The position numbers and the translations under genes are program-made. From contig NZ_CAKKLP010000001.1 in NCBI RefSeq assembly GCF_918698085.1, positions 1-64,000 on the forward strand: a DNA stretch of 64,000 bases, given 5' to 3'. The notes under the pieces were generated by a model. It ran no database searches. It was not told the DNA's origin and saw only the letters and a list, made by a program, of their open reading frames with translations. Origin of the DNA: Chryseobacterium sp. Bi04. GTDB taxonomy: Bacteria > Bacteroidota > Bacteroidia > Flavobacteriales > Weeksellaceae. The number at the start of each line of letters is the position of its first letter. Position 1 is the stretch's first letter. Positions 1-8,350 of the stretch are shown here, piece by piece.

Positions 1-49
<49 letters not shown>

Positions 50-186
50 TGTTTGTCTGACTCACTCAAAGTTTTGACGCTTTAGTTTTTCCTTACTTGG
101 TTGTTATATTGTATGTCAATGATCTTTTTTCTTTCGCTTTATAATGAAACACTCTCTCTGTCAGTGGCGCTCCATATTTGCGAGTG

Positions 187-217
187 CAAAAGTAAAACTT
201 TATTTCGTAATGACCAA
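187..217 (-). promoter_or_regulatory. rrn promoter, proximal copy
   Basis: On the minus strand TTG (215-217) is followed after 20 bases by TACTTTTG (187-194), matching the Bacteroidetes consensus TTG-N17-21-TAnnTTTG. Transcription would start near position 180 and run into the 16S gene. It is one of three similarly built sites in the leader. Confidence 0.7.
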
Positions 218-312
218 ATGTTTTTGAAAGAAAATTTAAAGTTTATTTACTAACCTTAACTCCTTCTATAACCCTTAATCTTCTATACTCCTGCGCTCCC
301 GTATTGGGACTG

Positions 313-342
313 CAAAGATACAAATCTTTTTTACTTCCGCAA
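313..342 (-). promoter_or_regulatory. rrn promoter, middle copy
   Basis: On the minus strand TTG (340-342) is followed after exactly 19 bases by TATCTTTG (313-320). This is the best match of the three to the Bacteroidetes -33/-7 consensus. TTTGC follows the -7 box pattern seen in the other two copies. Confidence 0.78.
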
Positions 343-463
343 CTTTTATTTCTAAAAATTCCCAAAGTCTTTTTTTAGACTTATTTTCTTTTCGAGTATA
401 CCGTTTTATGCTTATCTAAAAGCTCTTCTGCGCTTACTGATCTTCTTTCGTTTTTCAGTGCGG

Positions 464-495
464 CAAAGGTAAGCCAACTTACCTATACCAAACAA
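464..495 (-). promoter_or_regulatory. rrn promoter, distal copy
   Basis: On the minus strand TACCTTTG (464-471) is preceded by two possible TTG elements, 17 bases upstream (489-491) and 21 bases upstream (493-495). The -7 box is clear; the choice of -33 element is not. Confidence 0.6.
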
Positions 496-627
496 GTTTA
501 TGTAACACTAAATTCATATTACGTTCATTTTTTATCTTAACACGCTGGAAGGTAAGGTGAAAAGTTTTAAACAAAATATAAATTTTGGGCATCTGGTATT
601 TAAAAACAGGAATAAAATAGGATATCC

Positions 628-1314
628 TTATTTTAATGGTGTATCATCTTTATAGATAAGGCTCAGAAACTCGGCATAGGATTTTTCCAAACCATGAACA
701 TCTCCGGATTTAAGATTCAAGCCACCATTTCCGGAAGTATCTGATTTAACTTTCAAAGATGAAATCTGAAAATACATATTATCCTTATTATCTTTTGGCT
801 GAACTTTTATAGTAGAGCCTAAAAGTTTTTTTGTTGAAACAGTATAGATTTCTCCGGGAACAATTTTTACTTTTATAAATGTCCGGGGCTGTAAGGTATA
901 GTCTTTCTGATTAACGCTTATTTTCTGTGCTTTTTCTGAAGAGGCAAATACATATACCATACCGTCCTTTCCTACTAATTTTTCTTTGGGTGTATAATAG
1001 AGTCCGATTTTATAGTTTGCTACATTAAAGGGCTGGGGAGTTCCATCGACATTTTCAAATGGTTTTAGTGCAAATGTATTGGCTCCGATTTCTTTTGCTT
1101 TTTTATATACTAATGAAAAAATTCCAGCGTCATCTTTTGAAAATCCCTGAACTTCTATTTCTCCCAGATAAATTGTTTCTGATATGGTATCATCTTTCCT
1201 GTATAGAAATTTATCCTGGTTATCATTTGTTTTTTCTACTTTAATCAGGTAAACATTTTGTGCATTCCAAAACTGGAAGCATAATACTGAAAAGACGATT
1301 GCTAGATTTTTCAT
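628..1314 (-). CDS. secreted protein of unknown function
   Basis: A 228-residue protein starting MKNLAIVFSVLCFQFWNAQ, a typical flavobacterial signal peptide ending in AQ. I chose the ATG at 1314 because the longer reading frame back to 1353 would add 13 residues ahead of the signal peptide and overlap the upstream RmlD gene. The mature part is soluble and beta-rich in appearance, with no lipobox, no membrane segment and no catalytic motif I recognise. It follows the RmlD gene by 11 bases on the same strand and may be cotranscribed. I do not recognise the family. Confidence 0.75.
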   Translation of the reverse strand: MKNLAIVFSVLCFQFWNAQNVYLIKVEKTNDNQDKFLYRKDDTISETIYLGEIEVQGFSKDDAGIFSLVYKKAKEIGANTFALKPFENVDGTPQPFNVANYKIGLYYTPKEKLVGKDGMVYVFASSEKAQKISVNQKDYTLQPRTFIKVKIVPGEIYTVSTKKLLGSTIKVQPKDNKDNMYFQISSLKVKSDTSGNGGLNLKSGDVHGLEKSYAEFLSLIYKDDTPLK

Positions 1315-1325
1315 ATGCTGTATAA

Positions 1326-2189
1326 TTATTGTTGTGAAAGTATGCTTACACATTCTTCCAGGCTATTTTCCCAATGTTTAGCTTCTATATTGTAGATCTC
1401 TTCTATTTTATCTAATGACATGGTACTTCTGACCGGTCGTTTTGCCGGGGTTGGATATTGCTCTGTTGTCAGAGGATTTAGTTTTACTGACGATTTTGAA
1501 AACTCAGCAATTTTTTTAGCAAATTCAAACCATGTTGTTTCCGGATAGTTTGAAAAGTGGAAAATACCAAACGTTTTTACCGAAGATTCAATAATGCTCA
1601 TTATTGCTTCAGCAAGATCATTGGCATTGGTTGGCTGCCCGAACTGATCGGCAACTATTCCCAGCTCATCTTTTTGAGAGAATAGATTCAGCATAGTCTT
1701 AACAAAGTTTTTATTAAACTCCGAATACAACCATGATGTTCTTAAAATAATAGTTTGGGGATTAATTTCCAAAGCAAGCTCTTCTCCTTTTCTTTTTGAT
1801 TGTCCATATACTCCTATAGGACTTGTAAAATCATCTTCTGAATAGGCAAGATTTGTATCTCCATCAAAGACATAGTCTGTAGAGACATGAATTAGGATAC
1901 TTTTATAGTCTGTACAAGCCTGAGCAAGATGGGCAACTCCTTCAGCATTTACAGCAAATGCTTTTTCTTTCTCTTTTTCTGCCAGGTCTACAGCTGTATA
2001 AGCTGAAGCGTTGATGCAATAATCTGGCTTGTTATCGTAAAAAAAGTCATTAACCTGCTCTTCGTTTGTAATATCTAAGGTTTTTGAATCTGTAAATAAG
2101 AATTCATATGTATTTTCAAAATCGGGAGCAATTTTTCTAATGCAGTTTCCTAACTGTCCATTGCTTCCTATTACTAGTATTTTCTTCAT
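1326..2189 (-). CDS. rfbD: dTDP-4-dehydrorhamnose reductase (RmlD)
   Basis: RmlD reduces dTDP-4-dehydrorhamnose to dTDP-L-rhamnose, the last step in making activated rhamnose for surface polysaccharides. The 287-residue length fits the family. The N-terminus has the Rossmann motif GSNGQLG. The short-chain dehydrogenase signature follows, with the catalytic Tyr and Lys in VYGQSKRKGE, and HVSTDYVFDGD is highly typical of RmlD. The other rhamnose genes (rmlA, B, C) are not in the window. Other enzymes of this SDR subfamily act on related sugars, so the exact substrate is inferred. Confidence 0.9.
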   Translation of the reverse strand: MKKILVIGSNGQLGNCIRKIAPDFENTYEFLFTDSKTLDITNEEQVNDFFYDNKPDYCINASAYTAVDLAEKEKEKAFAVNAEGVAHLAQACTDYKSILIHVSTDYVFDGDTNLAYSEDDFTSPIGVYGQSKRKGEELALEINPQTIILRTSWLYSEFNKNFVKTMLNLFSQKDELGIVADQFGQPTNANDLAEAIMSIIESSVKTFGIFHFSNYPETTWFEFAKKIAEFSKSSVKLNPLTTEQYPTPAKRPVRSTMSLDKIEEIYNIEAKHWENSLEECVSILSQQ

Positions 2190-2230
2190 TTATATTATTA
2201 TTTTAAATTGATAAAGATTGGCTTTCAACT

Positions 2231-2716
2231 TTAAGAGTTTCTTGCGTTTTGAGATCTCAGGAATTTAACTCTTGGCTGAAAGTCTTTCTGTTCTAAATCT
2301 ACATAAAACTTATGGAATGTTTCTTTGATATCTTCAGGATGAATTTCCGACTTTCTGGTTTTAATATTGAAATAAATAACCGTTACCCAAAGCACTGCAT
2401 GAACAGTCTTTTCGTCCAAGCTTTTCATCAGAATTTCTACTTTGGCTGTCCTATCCTGTATTTCTATTGTTTTACTGCTTATTACGACCTGGGTATTGTA
2501 TCTTACTTCTTTTAAATAGGCAATTTCATTTTGAATTGCGATCCAAGTACAGCCAGTCTGTTTAGTATATTCCTCATAGGTAAATCCATAAAATGTTTCT
2601 ACATGATCCTCTCTTGCATTGAACATATAGTCCAGATATTTTACATTATTCAAATGTCCGATCGGGTCACAATCACTAAATCTAACTTTAACCGTGGTTG
2701 ATACTTCTTTTTCCAT
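2231..2716 (-). CDS. acyl-CoA thioesterase, 4HBT hotdog family
   Basis: A 161-residue single hotdog-fold protein. The N-terminal motif RFSDCDPIGHLNNVKYLDYM is the signature of the 4-hydroxybenzoyl-CoA thioesterase/YbgC family, with the catalytic Asp in the SDCDPIGH segment. It probably hydrolyses acyl-CoA or acyl-ACP thioesters in the cytoplasm; the chain specificity cannot be read from sequence. The minus-strand sequence TATTTTTG (2721-2728) lies five bases ahead of the ATG and resembles a -7 box, but the same T-run belongs to the terminator of the gene upstream, so I do not call it a promoter. Confidence 0.85.
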   Translation of the reverse strand: MEKEVSTTVKVRFSDCDPIGHLNNVKYLDYMFNAREDHVETFYGFTYEEYTKQTGCTWIAIQNEIAYLKEVRYNTQVVISSKTIEIQDRTAKVEILMKSLDEKTVHAVLWVTVIYFNIKTRKSEIHPEDIKETFHKFYVDLEQKDFQPRVKFLRSQNARNS

Positions 2717-2723
2717 TCCGCAA

Positions 2724-2755
2724 AAATAAAAAAACCACCTCTAAAAGAGGCGGTT
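2724..2755 (-). terminator. Rho-independent terminator after the ompH gene
   Basis: On the minus strand AACCGCCTCT (2746-2755) pairs with AGAGGTGGTT (2733-2742) across a three-base loop and is followed by a T-run. It lies 32 bases beyond the stop of the OmpH gene and closes the bamA-ompH operon. Confidence 0.85.
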
Positions 2756-2786
2756 AGTTTTATAAATCTTTGTTAATTCGCAGAAA

Positions 2787-3290
2787 TTATTGAATTCCCA
2801 ATTCTTTCTTTACAGCTGCAGTAGCATCTGGTCCTGCTTTGTAAACAAATGCTGCCGAATTTGCATCCATGATATAATCATATCCACTAGCTTTAGCTAC
2901 TTTTTCTACTGCATCGTTTAGTTTTTTCTCAATAGGTGCGAAAGCAACATCTTGTTTTGCCTGTAGATCTTTTTGAGCTTTGTCCTGCATTTGAGCTATT
3001 TCTTCCTGAATTTTTTGTAATTCACCTTCTCTAGCTTTGTTTTCTTCTGCAGTTTTCTTAGGCGCTTCTTCAGTATACTGCTTTAGTTTTACCTGTCCTG
3101 CATCAGCTTTTTTCTTAATCTCAGCTTGTTTAGTATCTAAGAATGTTTTGATATCAGCATCTGCTTTTTTCTTTTCAGGCATTGCATTAAGAACTCCCAT
3201 CACATCTAAAGTAGCAATTTTTTGAGCTTTTGCCATACCTACCGATACAACCATCATTACTGCTGCAAATAATACACTTAATTTTTTCAT
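2787..3290 (-). CDS. OmpH/Skp family periplasmic chaperone, copy 1
   Basis: Skp-type chaperones hold unfolded outer membrane proteins in the periplasm on their way to the BAM complex. This 167-residue protein begins with a signal peptide ending in AKAQ. Next comes the family start IATLDVMGVLNAMPEKKKAD and a long Lys/Glu/Gln-rich helical region (residues ~45-125) forming the coiled-coil arms. The C-terminus has the usual YDYIMD segment. It is the second of two adjacent Skp genes behind bamA, an arrangement common in Bacteroidetes, and is followed by a terminator. Confidence 0.92.
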   Translation of the reverse strand: MKKLSVLFAAVMMVVSVGMAKAQKIATLDVMGVLNAMPEKKKADADIKTFLDTKQAEIKKKADAGQVKLKQYTEEAPKKTAEENKAREGELQKIQEEIAQMQDKAQKDLQAKQDVAFAPIEKKLNDAVEKVAKASGYDYIMDANSAAFVYKAGPDATAAVKKELGIQ

Positions 3291-3356
3291 AACTGGTATA
3301 ATAAATAATTTAATTTGTTTTTAGACTTTAAATTTAAGCAAAAGTTAATTTGATAA

Positions 3357-3911
3357 TTACTTTTTATTTTTGCTATTCGATTTTTCTTTCTTATCAGTTC
3401 CTTTCAACAAAATGTCTAAGACCTTGTCTGTAAAATCATATTTTTTCTGGAGAAAAATAACACTAATGTTATTGCTTTTATCAAGAACTATGCCCAAACC
3501 ATTTTTCTCAGACATTGTTTTAATGGCATTCCATATCTGATCCTGAAACGGTAAAACAAGATTTGTTCTCAGTTTCGTAATCTCACCATTGGCACCAAAA
3601 CGAAGACTGGTAGTTGTTTTAACATTCTTATCAAGATCTACTACTTCTTTTTCTCTTAGCTTTAACTGATCTCCTATCAATAATACTTTTTCACTTTCAA
3701 ATGCAGATTTCTTTCTTTCATACTCTGATTGCAGATTCTGAAGTTCTGACTGCCAAGTATCGATCTGTGAGTTTAATCTTGCTTCGGCTTCTTTATACTG
3801 AGGTAATTTATTTAAAATATAATCAGTATCTACTACTCCTATTTTCTGGGCATTATTAAACCCGAACAATAAAAGCAGTACGAATGTGAAAGTTACTTTA
3901 AAGTTTTTCAT
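3357..3911 (-). CDS. OmpH/Skp family periplasmic chaperone, copy 2
   Basis: A 184-residue Skp-like protein with a signal peptide (MKNFKVTFTFVLLLLFGFNNAQ), the family motif IGVVDTDYILNKLPQY, a charged helical hairpin region and a Lys-rich C-terminal tail (KGTDKKEKSNSKNKK). It lies eight bases after bamA and 66 bases before the other ompH gene, so the three are almost certainly one transcript. The two Skp paralogues differ enough to suggest different clients or hetero-oligomers, but nothing here shows which. Confidence 0.92.
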   Translation of the reverse strand: MKNFKVTFTFVLLLLFGFNNAQKIGVVDTDYILNKLPQYKEAEARLNSQIDTWQSELQNLQSEYERKKSAFESEKVLLIGDQLKLREKEVVDLDKNVKTTTSLRFGANGEITKLRTNLVLPFQDQIWNAIKTMSEKNGLGIVLDKSNNISVIFLQKKYDFTDKVLDILLKGTDKKEKSNSKNKK

Positions 3912-3919
3912 ATTTATAA

Positions 3920-6463
3920 TTATAATGATTGGTTCATCAAGAAGTGAGTCTTCCAGCCTGATGGGTCTGTTCCGGAAATTGTCTTATCAAATCCATAAGC
4001 GAAGTCAAATCCAATCAATCCAAATGCTCCCATATAAACCCTTACTCCTACTCCTACTGATCTCTTCAGCTGAAAAGGGTTATAATTTCCCCAAGAATTC
4101 CAGACATTACCTCCTTCAGCAAACGTCAATGCGTAAATCTTAGCTGTCTGATTCATTGAAATCGGATATCTCAATTCTAAAGTAAATCTGTTATAGATGG
4201 TTCCCCCTCCTTTTGGAGTGATATCTCCCTGAGAAGCATCTCCTCCATAAGTAGAAGCATTTTCATACCCTCTTAAAGGGATTAATTCTCTACCGTCATA
4301 TCTACCTCCGAAAAGACCGGTTCCTCCCATATAAAATCTTTCAAATGGCGGGGCTCCTAAATTACTGTTGTAGCCATCCATGAACCCCATTTCAGCAGAA
4401 GACCTTAAAACCAACTTCCCGGCAATTTCATTATATACATCTGCCTTGAATTTAATTTTATAGAATTCCATCCACTTATATTTATCAATAGCAGCCATTG
4501 TAGAATAATCTTTATTACCAAACAATGAATATGGGGGGGTCAGTTTTGCAGAAAGCTCGATATTAGAACCCATTGTAGGGAAAATAGGGTCAATACCCGC
4601 TGAATTTCTGCTCAAACCTACATTGATACTAAAGTTATTAGCATCTCCATAATATTCTGTAGTATCTCCAAACTGGAAAGGATAATTACTGAAGTTATAC
4701 TTTTGGAACTGAATACCTGTATACAATGAGAAGTAATCATCAGGCCAGTTCAAATATCTGTTTAATCCGACAGTTGCCGAGAAGATATTTAATTTCTGTG
4801 AGCCTCCAACAGCATCACTATATTTTACTCTTGAGTTATTTAAACTTACAGAAAGTGCAGTTGGTCTTGTTCCGAATAACCATGGTTCAGTAAATGAAAT
4901 ACCATAGTTTTGGAAATACTGCCCTGCCTGCATTTGGATAGATAATGTCTGTCCGTCCCCCTGAGGTACTGGTTTAAAGTCTTTAAATTTAAGGAAATTC
5001 TTTAGGGAGAAGTTATTAAACGTCAATCCTAAAGTACCGATAAAGCTGTTACCCCCATATCCGGCCTGCAGCTGAACCTGAGAAGATCCTTTTTCTACAA
5101 GCTTCCAGTTAACATCTACTGTATTATCTATCTGATTTGGCTGAATGTCCTGTCCGATCTGTTGTGGATCAAAGAAAGACATCCCGGCAAGATCAAAATA
5201 AGTTCTTTTAATTTCTGTCTTTTTGAAAAGATCTCCAGGTCTTGTTCTTAAAGCTCTTAGGATAACGTGGTCATGGGTTGTCGTATTTCCTTGCCATGTT
5301 ACTTTATTCCATGTCGCCTGTTCTCCTTCATTAATTCTTATTTCAAGATTAACGGCATTTCTTGTTACGGACTTTTCTATTGGTGTTACATTGGAAAAAA
5401 GGTACCCATTATTCATGTATACAGATTTAATATCTGAATCATCTTCTTTACCACCATCTTCTCCAACTTTTTTGTTGAATCCTACGGCATCGTAAATATC
5501 TCCCTTCTTATATCCTAATAATCTCTGTAAATAATCTGTAGGGTATACGGTATTTCCGGTGAATGTAACATCCCCGATATAATACTTTTTACCTTCATTC
5601 AACTTTACATTGATTTCGTAATTATTTCTCTTATTTCTCCATACAGAATCTGAAACAATTTTCGCATCTCTGTATCCTAAGGAGTTATAATAATTGATCA
5701 GTCCACGTTTGTCTTCCTGGTATTTATCTTCGATGAATTTTGAAGATTTCAAAATTCCACCGATACCAAAACGTTTTTGTTTTGTTTCTTTGAAGGCTTT
5801 ATTTCTAAGTTTACTGTCTGTAATACTTTCGTTGCCTTCAAATTCAATATGGTCAATTTTTATTCTCTTACCTTTATCCACAATGATCGTCCAGTCTACT
5901 AACGCAGGATCTCCTGCATTAACTTTATCTTCAATGTTGATTTTAGCATCAGCAAAACCTTTTTTAATGTAGTCTTTCGGAATGTTTGTCTTAAGGCTTG
6001 AGATTAAGTTCTGAGTAATCTTTGTTCCCGGCTTCAGATTGTTATCTTTAGCAAGTTTTTCACTTTTAGATTTACCTATTCCTTTCCCTTTGAATTTTAC
6101 TTCTCCAAGTTCTTTAAGGTCTTCCAGATAGAATCTAAGAATTACAGTTTGCCCTTCAATACTTTGAACATAAACTTCCACTTCGGAAAAAGATTGTGTA
6201 TCCCATAGCTTTTTAACAGCATTGCTGATTTTTTGTCCTGGAATGTCTACACTTTCTCCTTTGGATAATCCTGTAAATCGTAAGATTTGAGCTGGTGTAT
6301 ATTTTTTTACCCCATCTACAACAATGTCTTTAAGTGTATAAGTACCTACTTCACTTTCTGCATGCACAGCATTGTTTACTTTTGTGCTATCCTGTGGAGT
6401 TACTTGTCCATAAAAATGCGCAGAAGCAGCAAACATAATGATGGGTAATAGTCTAAACTTCAT
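3920..6463 (-). CDS. bamA: outer membrane protein assembly factor BamA
   Basis: BamA is the essential Omp85-family insertase that folds beta-barrel proteins into the outer membrane. The 847-residue length is usual for Bacteroidetes. A signal peptide (MKFRLLPIIMFAASAHFYGQ) leads into POTRA repeats across roughly residues 40-450, for example around LKDIVVDGVKKYTPAQILRF and HIEFEGNESITDSKLRNK. A C-terminal 16-strand barrel follows, with the conserved GGRYDGRELIPLRGYE region and the closing strand GLIGFDFAYGFD. It sits between uppS and two skp genes, the conserved order in this phylum. The start is supported by the signal peptide. Confidence 0.96.
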   Translation of the reverse strand: MKFRLLPIIMFAASAHFYGQVTPQDSTKVNNAVHAESEVGTYTLKDIVVDGVKKYTPAQILRFTGLSKGESVDIPGQKISNAVKKLWDTQSFSEVEVYVQSIEGQTVILRFYLEDLKELGEVKFKGKGIGKSKSEKLAKDNNLKPGTKITQNLISSLKTNIPKDYIKKGFADAKINIEDKVNAGDPALVDWTIIVDKGKRIKIDHIEFEGNESITDSKLRNKAFKETKQKRFGIGGILKSSKFIEDKYQEDKRGLINYYNSLGYRDAKIVSDSVWRNKRNNYEINVKLNEGKKYYIGDVTFTGNTVYPTDYLQRLLGYKKGDIYDAVGFNKKVGEDGGKEDDSDIKSVYMNNGYLFSNVTPIEKSVTRNAVNLEIRINEGEQATWNKVTWQGNTTTHDHVILRALRTRPGDLFKKTEIKRTYFDLAGMSFFDPQQIGQDIQPNQIDNTVDVNWKLVEKGSSQVQLQAGYGGNSFIGTLGLTFNNFSLKNFLKFKDFKPVPQGDGQTLSIQMQAGQYFQNYGISFTEPWLFGTRPTALSVSLNNSRVKYSDAVGGSQKLNIFSATVGLNRYLNWPDDYFSLYTGIQFQKYNFSNYPFQFGDTTEYYGDANNFSINVGLSRNSAGIDPIFPTMGSNIELSAKLTPPYSLFGNKDYSTMAAIDKYKWMEFYKIKFKADVYNEIAGKLVLRSSAEMGFMDGYNSNLGAPPFERFYMGGTGLFGGRYDGRELIPLRGYENASTYGGDASQGDITPKGGGTIYNRFTLELRYPISMNQTAKIYALTFAEGGNVWNSWGNYNPFQLKRSVGVGVRVYMGAFGLIGFDFAYGFDKTISGTDPSGWKTHFLMNQSL

Positions 6464-6491
6464 TTTATCGAGTCTTTCTTTTCTTAAAATT

Positions 6492-7241
6492 TTATTGGCC
6501 TGTTAGTTGCTCACCGGTTAATCCGTATCTTCTTTCTTTGTTTTGGTAATCTACAATACACTGAAAGAAGATATCTTTGGTAAAATCCGGCCATAGAACA
6601 TTTAAAAATTGTAATTCTGCATAGGCAATCTGCCAAAGAAGAAAATTACTTATTCTTATTTCTCCACTGGTTCTTATCAGCAAATCTACAGGAGGAAAGT
6701 CTTTTGTATACAGATAGTTTTCGAATAAATTTTCATCAATATTCTCTACCTCTATTTTTCCTTCTTTTACATCAGAACTTATATTTTTTATGGCATTCAA
6801 AATTTCGTTTTGTGAGCCATAGCTTATAGCCAATACTAAGTTTCCTTTTGTGTTTTCTTTTGTAAGTTCTACCACACGCAGCAATTGTTCTCTTACTAAT
6901 GGAGGCAGTTTCTCTATATTCCCTATAACATGCATCCTTAATCCTTTACTGAAGATCTCTTCTGCCTCAAGCAGTAGAGTCTCTACCAATAGATTCATAA
7001 GGCTATTTACTTCTTCAGTAGGACGGCTCCAGTTTTCTGAAGAGAACGTATAAAGAGTTAAATAGGGAATATTGATCTCATTACATGCATTAATGGCATT
7101 TCTTACAGCATTAATGGCATTTTTGTGGCCGAAAGTTCTTTCTTCACCACGAGATTTTGCCCATCTTCCATTGCCATCCATAATGATAGCCACGTGTTTC
7201 GGTAAATTCTCAGAATTTATTTTATCTTTAATCAACGACAT
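6492..7241 (-). CDS. uppS: undecaprenyl pyrophosphate synthase (isoprenyl transferase)
   Basis: UppS condenses isopentenyl diphosphate onto farnesyl diphosphate to make the C55 lipid carrier used for peptidoglycan and O-antigen. The 249-residue protein has the cis-prenyltransferase signatures HVAIIMDGNGRWAKSRG (with the catalytic Asp), the FSSENWSRP segment, and near the C-terminus DLLIRTSGEIRISNFLLWQ and the ELQFLNVLWPDF segment. It sits 28 bases upstream of bamA and directly after the DUF6089-like gene, so it is part of the same envelope operon. Confidence 0.96.
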   Translation of the reverse strand: MSLIKDKINSENLPKHVAIIMDGNGRWAKSRGEERTFGHKNAINAVRNAINACNEINIPYLTLYTFSSENWSRPTEEVNSLMNLLVETLLLEAEEIFSKGLRMHVIGNIEKLPPLVREQLLRVVELTKENTKGNLVLAISYGSQNEILNAIKNISSDVKEGKIEVENIDENLFENYLYTKDFPPVDLLIRTSGEIRISNFLLWQIAYAELQFLNVLWPDFTKDIFFQCIVDYQNKERRYGLTGEQLTGQ

Positions 7242-7246
7242 ATTAA

Positions 7247-8137
7247 TTACTCACAATAACATGGAGGTCTTCCGAATGAAAACGTCAGTCCTAAACTGAA
7301 AGTATTCATCCAATCATTAGATTTATCATCTCCAATATTTCTTTTTTTAATAAACTCCTCTTCTCTTTCTTTAGCAACAGCATAATAGTTTCCTGACTGC
7401 AATAATGAACCTCCGGTGGTAGGGTCTAAAATATCTGCATTATAAGAAGCTTTGATATCTTTAGGCAGAACTTTGCTGTGATCCAGCTGATCTGTCAATG
7501 TATATCTAAATGTTGCTTCTGCAAATATAGCCCATGAATGGTTAAATTTATATTTCAAACCAACACCAAAAGGAATATGCATTGTCACTTTTTTTCCTAA
7601 TGAATACTCGGTGGAAGTTTTAAAGTCCAATTCATTGATAGGCGCTTGTGCTACCCCATCAGCATCTCTTCTGAAATCATTGATAAGAGTAGCCTTGGGA
7701 GCATCAAACATTAAAGCTCCGATACCTCCGAAAATATATGGACTTACCATGCTTATCTGCTCGTTATTTATTGGAAAAAAGTTGTATTCAAACATTAAGC
7801 TTGCTCCATACACATTATTCTTTCCAAATGAGTTTCTATTTTTTCTGTATTCTTCTTTCGCAACCTTGTCGCTAAACTGAATCTGGTTATACCCTAAATC
7901 CAATCTAACAGTCTGGTGCGGATTAAAATTAAATCTATATAATAATCCTCCATAAAATGGGAATCCCCAATCTGAAACTTTATTTAAATCCAACGGCTTT
8001 TGTAAAATATAATTCGTACTTCCTACATCTCCCACTAGGTTACTCATACCTAGACGAACTCCCAATTCGTTTCTTTGTGCCTTAACACTTACTACTCCAA
8101 GGAGAGCAAGGAAGCTAAACAATAATTTTTTATTCAT
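7247..8137 (-). CDS. DUF6089-like outer membrane beta-barrel protein
   Basis: A 296-residue protein with a signal peptide (MNKKLLFSFLALLGVVSVKAQ) followed by RNELGVRLGMSNLVGDVGSTNYI, the start typical of the Bacteroidetes family annotated DUF6089. Alternating aromatic/polar strands and the ending TFSLGLTFSFGRPPCYCE suggest a small outer membrane barrel. I chose the ATG at 8137 over the longer frame from 8182 because it puts the signal peptide at the N-terminus. It is the first gene of the uppS-bamA-ompH operon. The minus-strand box TATATTTG (8180-8187) fits a -7 element, but no good -33 element is visible. Function unknown. Confidence 0.85.
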   Translation of the reverse strand: MNKKLLFSFLALLGVVSVKAQRNELGVRLGMSNLVGDVGSTNYILQKPLDLNKVSDWGFPFYGGLLYRFNFNPHQTVRLDLGYNQIQFSDKVAKEEYRKNRNSFGKNNVYGASLMFEYNFFPINNEQISMVSPYIFGGIGALMFDAPKATLINDFRRDADGVAQAPINELDFKTSTEYSLGKKVTMHIPFGVGLKYKFNHSWAIFAEATFRYTLTDQLDHSKVLPKDIKASYNADILDPTTGGSLLQSGNYYAVAKEREEEFIKKRNIGDDKSNDWMNTFSLGLTFSFGRPPCYCE

Positions 8138-8319
8138 AAAAGAATATGGATTTATGGTTATTTTAAAATTTAATTTTTGCAAATATAAAACATTTTTATA
8201 TTAATGATAATCTTAATGTTTAGTTAAAAATAAACAAAAAAACATAATTTGTTATAAAGTAAACGATAAAGTGGCAAAAATATTCTTTTTTTCACAGATT
8301 GAAAATACATAATATATAG

Positions 8320-8344
8320 AAAAACCCCCATTATATGAGGGTTT
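8320..8344 (-). terminator. terminator after the Wzc-like gene
   Basis: On the minus strand AAACCCTCAT, a short spacer and ATGGGGGTTTTT form a hairpin with a T-run six bases after the stop of the tyrosine autokinase gene, which marks the end of the capsule operon. The rest of the 8138-8350 gap is featureless AT-rich sequence. Confidence 0.82.
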
Positions 8345-8350
8345 AAAGCT

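Larger units (their letters stand above)
50..627. other. rRNA operon leader and upstream region, no protein gene
   Basis: This 578-base stretch lies between the 16S 5' end and the stop of the first protein gene, which also reads leftwards. It contains three sequences of Bacteroidetes promoter form on the minus strand (listed separately). The roughly 130 bases between the last promoter and the 16S start are a probable transcribed leader. I see no tRNA and no credible coding sequence. Confidence 0.7.

Noticed and set aside
2714..2728. Leaderless promoter for the thioesterase gene
   Set aside because: The TATTTTTG box is part of the T-run of the preceding terminator and no -33 element is at the right distance.
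7180..7200. Second parS-like site (CCACGTGTTTCGG) in uppS
   Set aside because: Only the CACGTG core and one half are similar; several positions differ, and the sequence encodes the conserved start of UppS.
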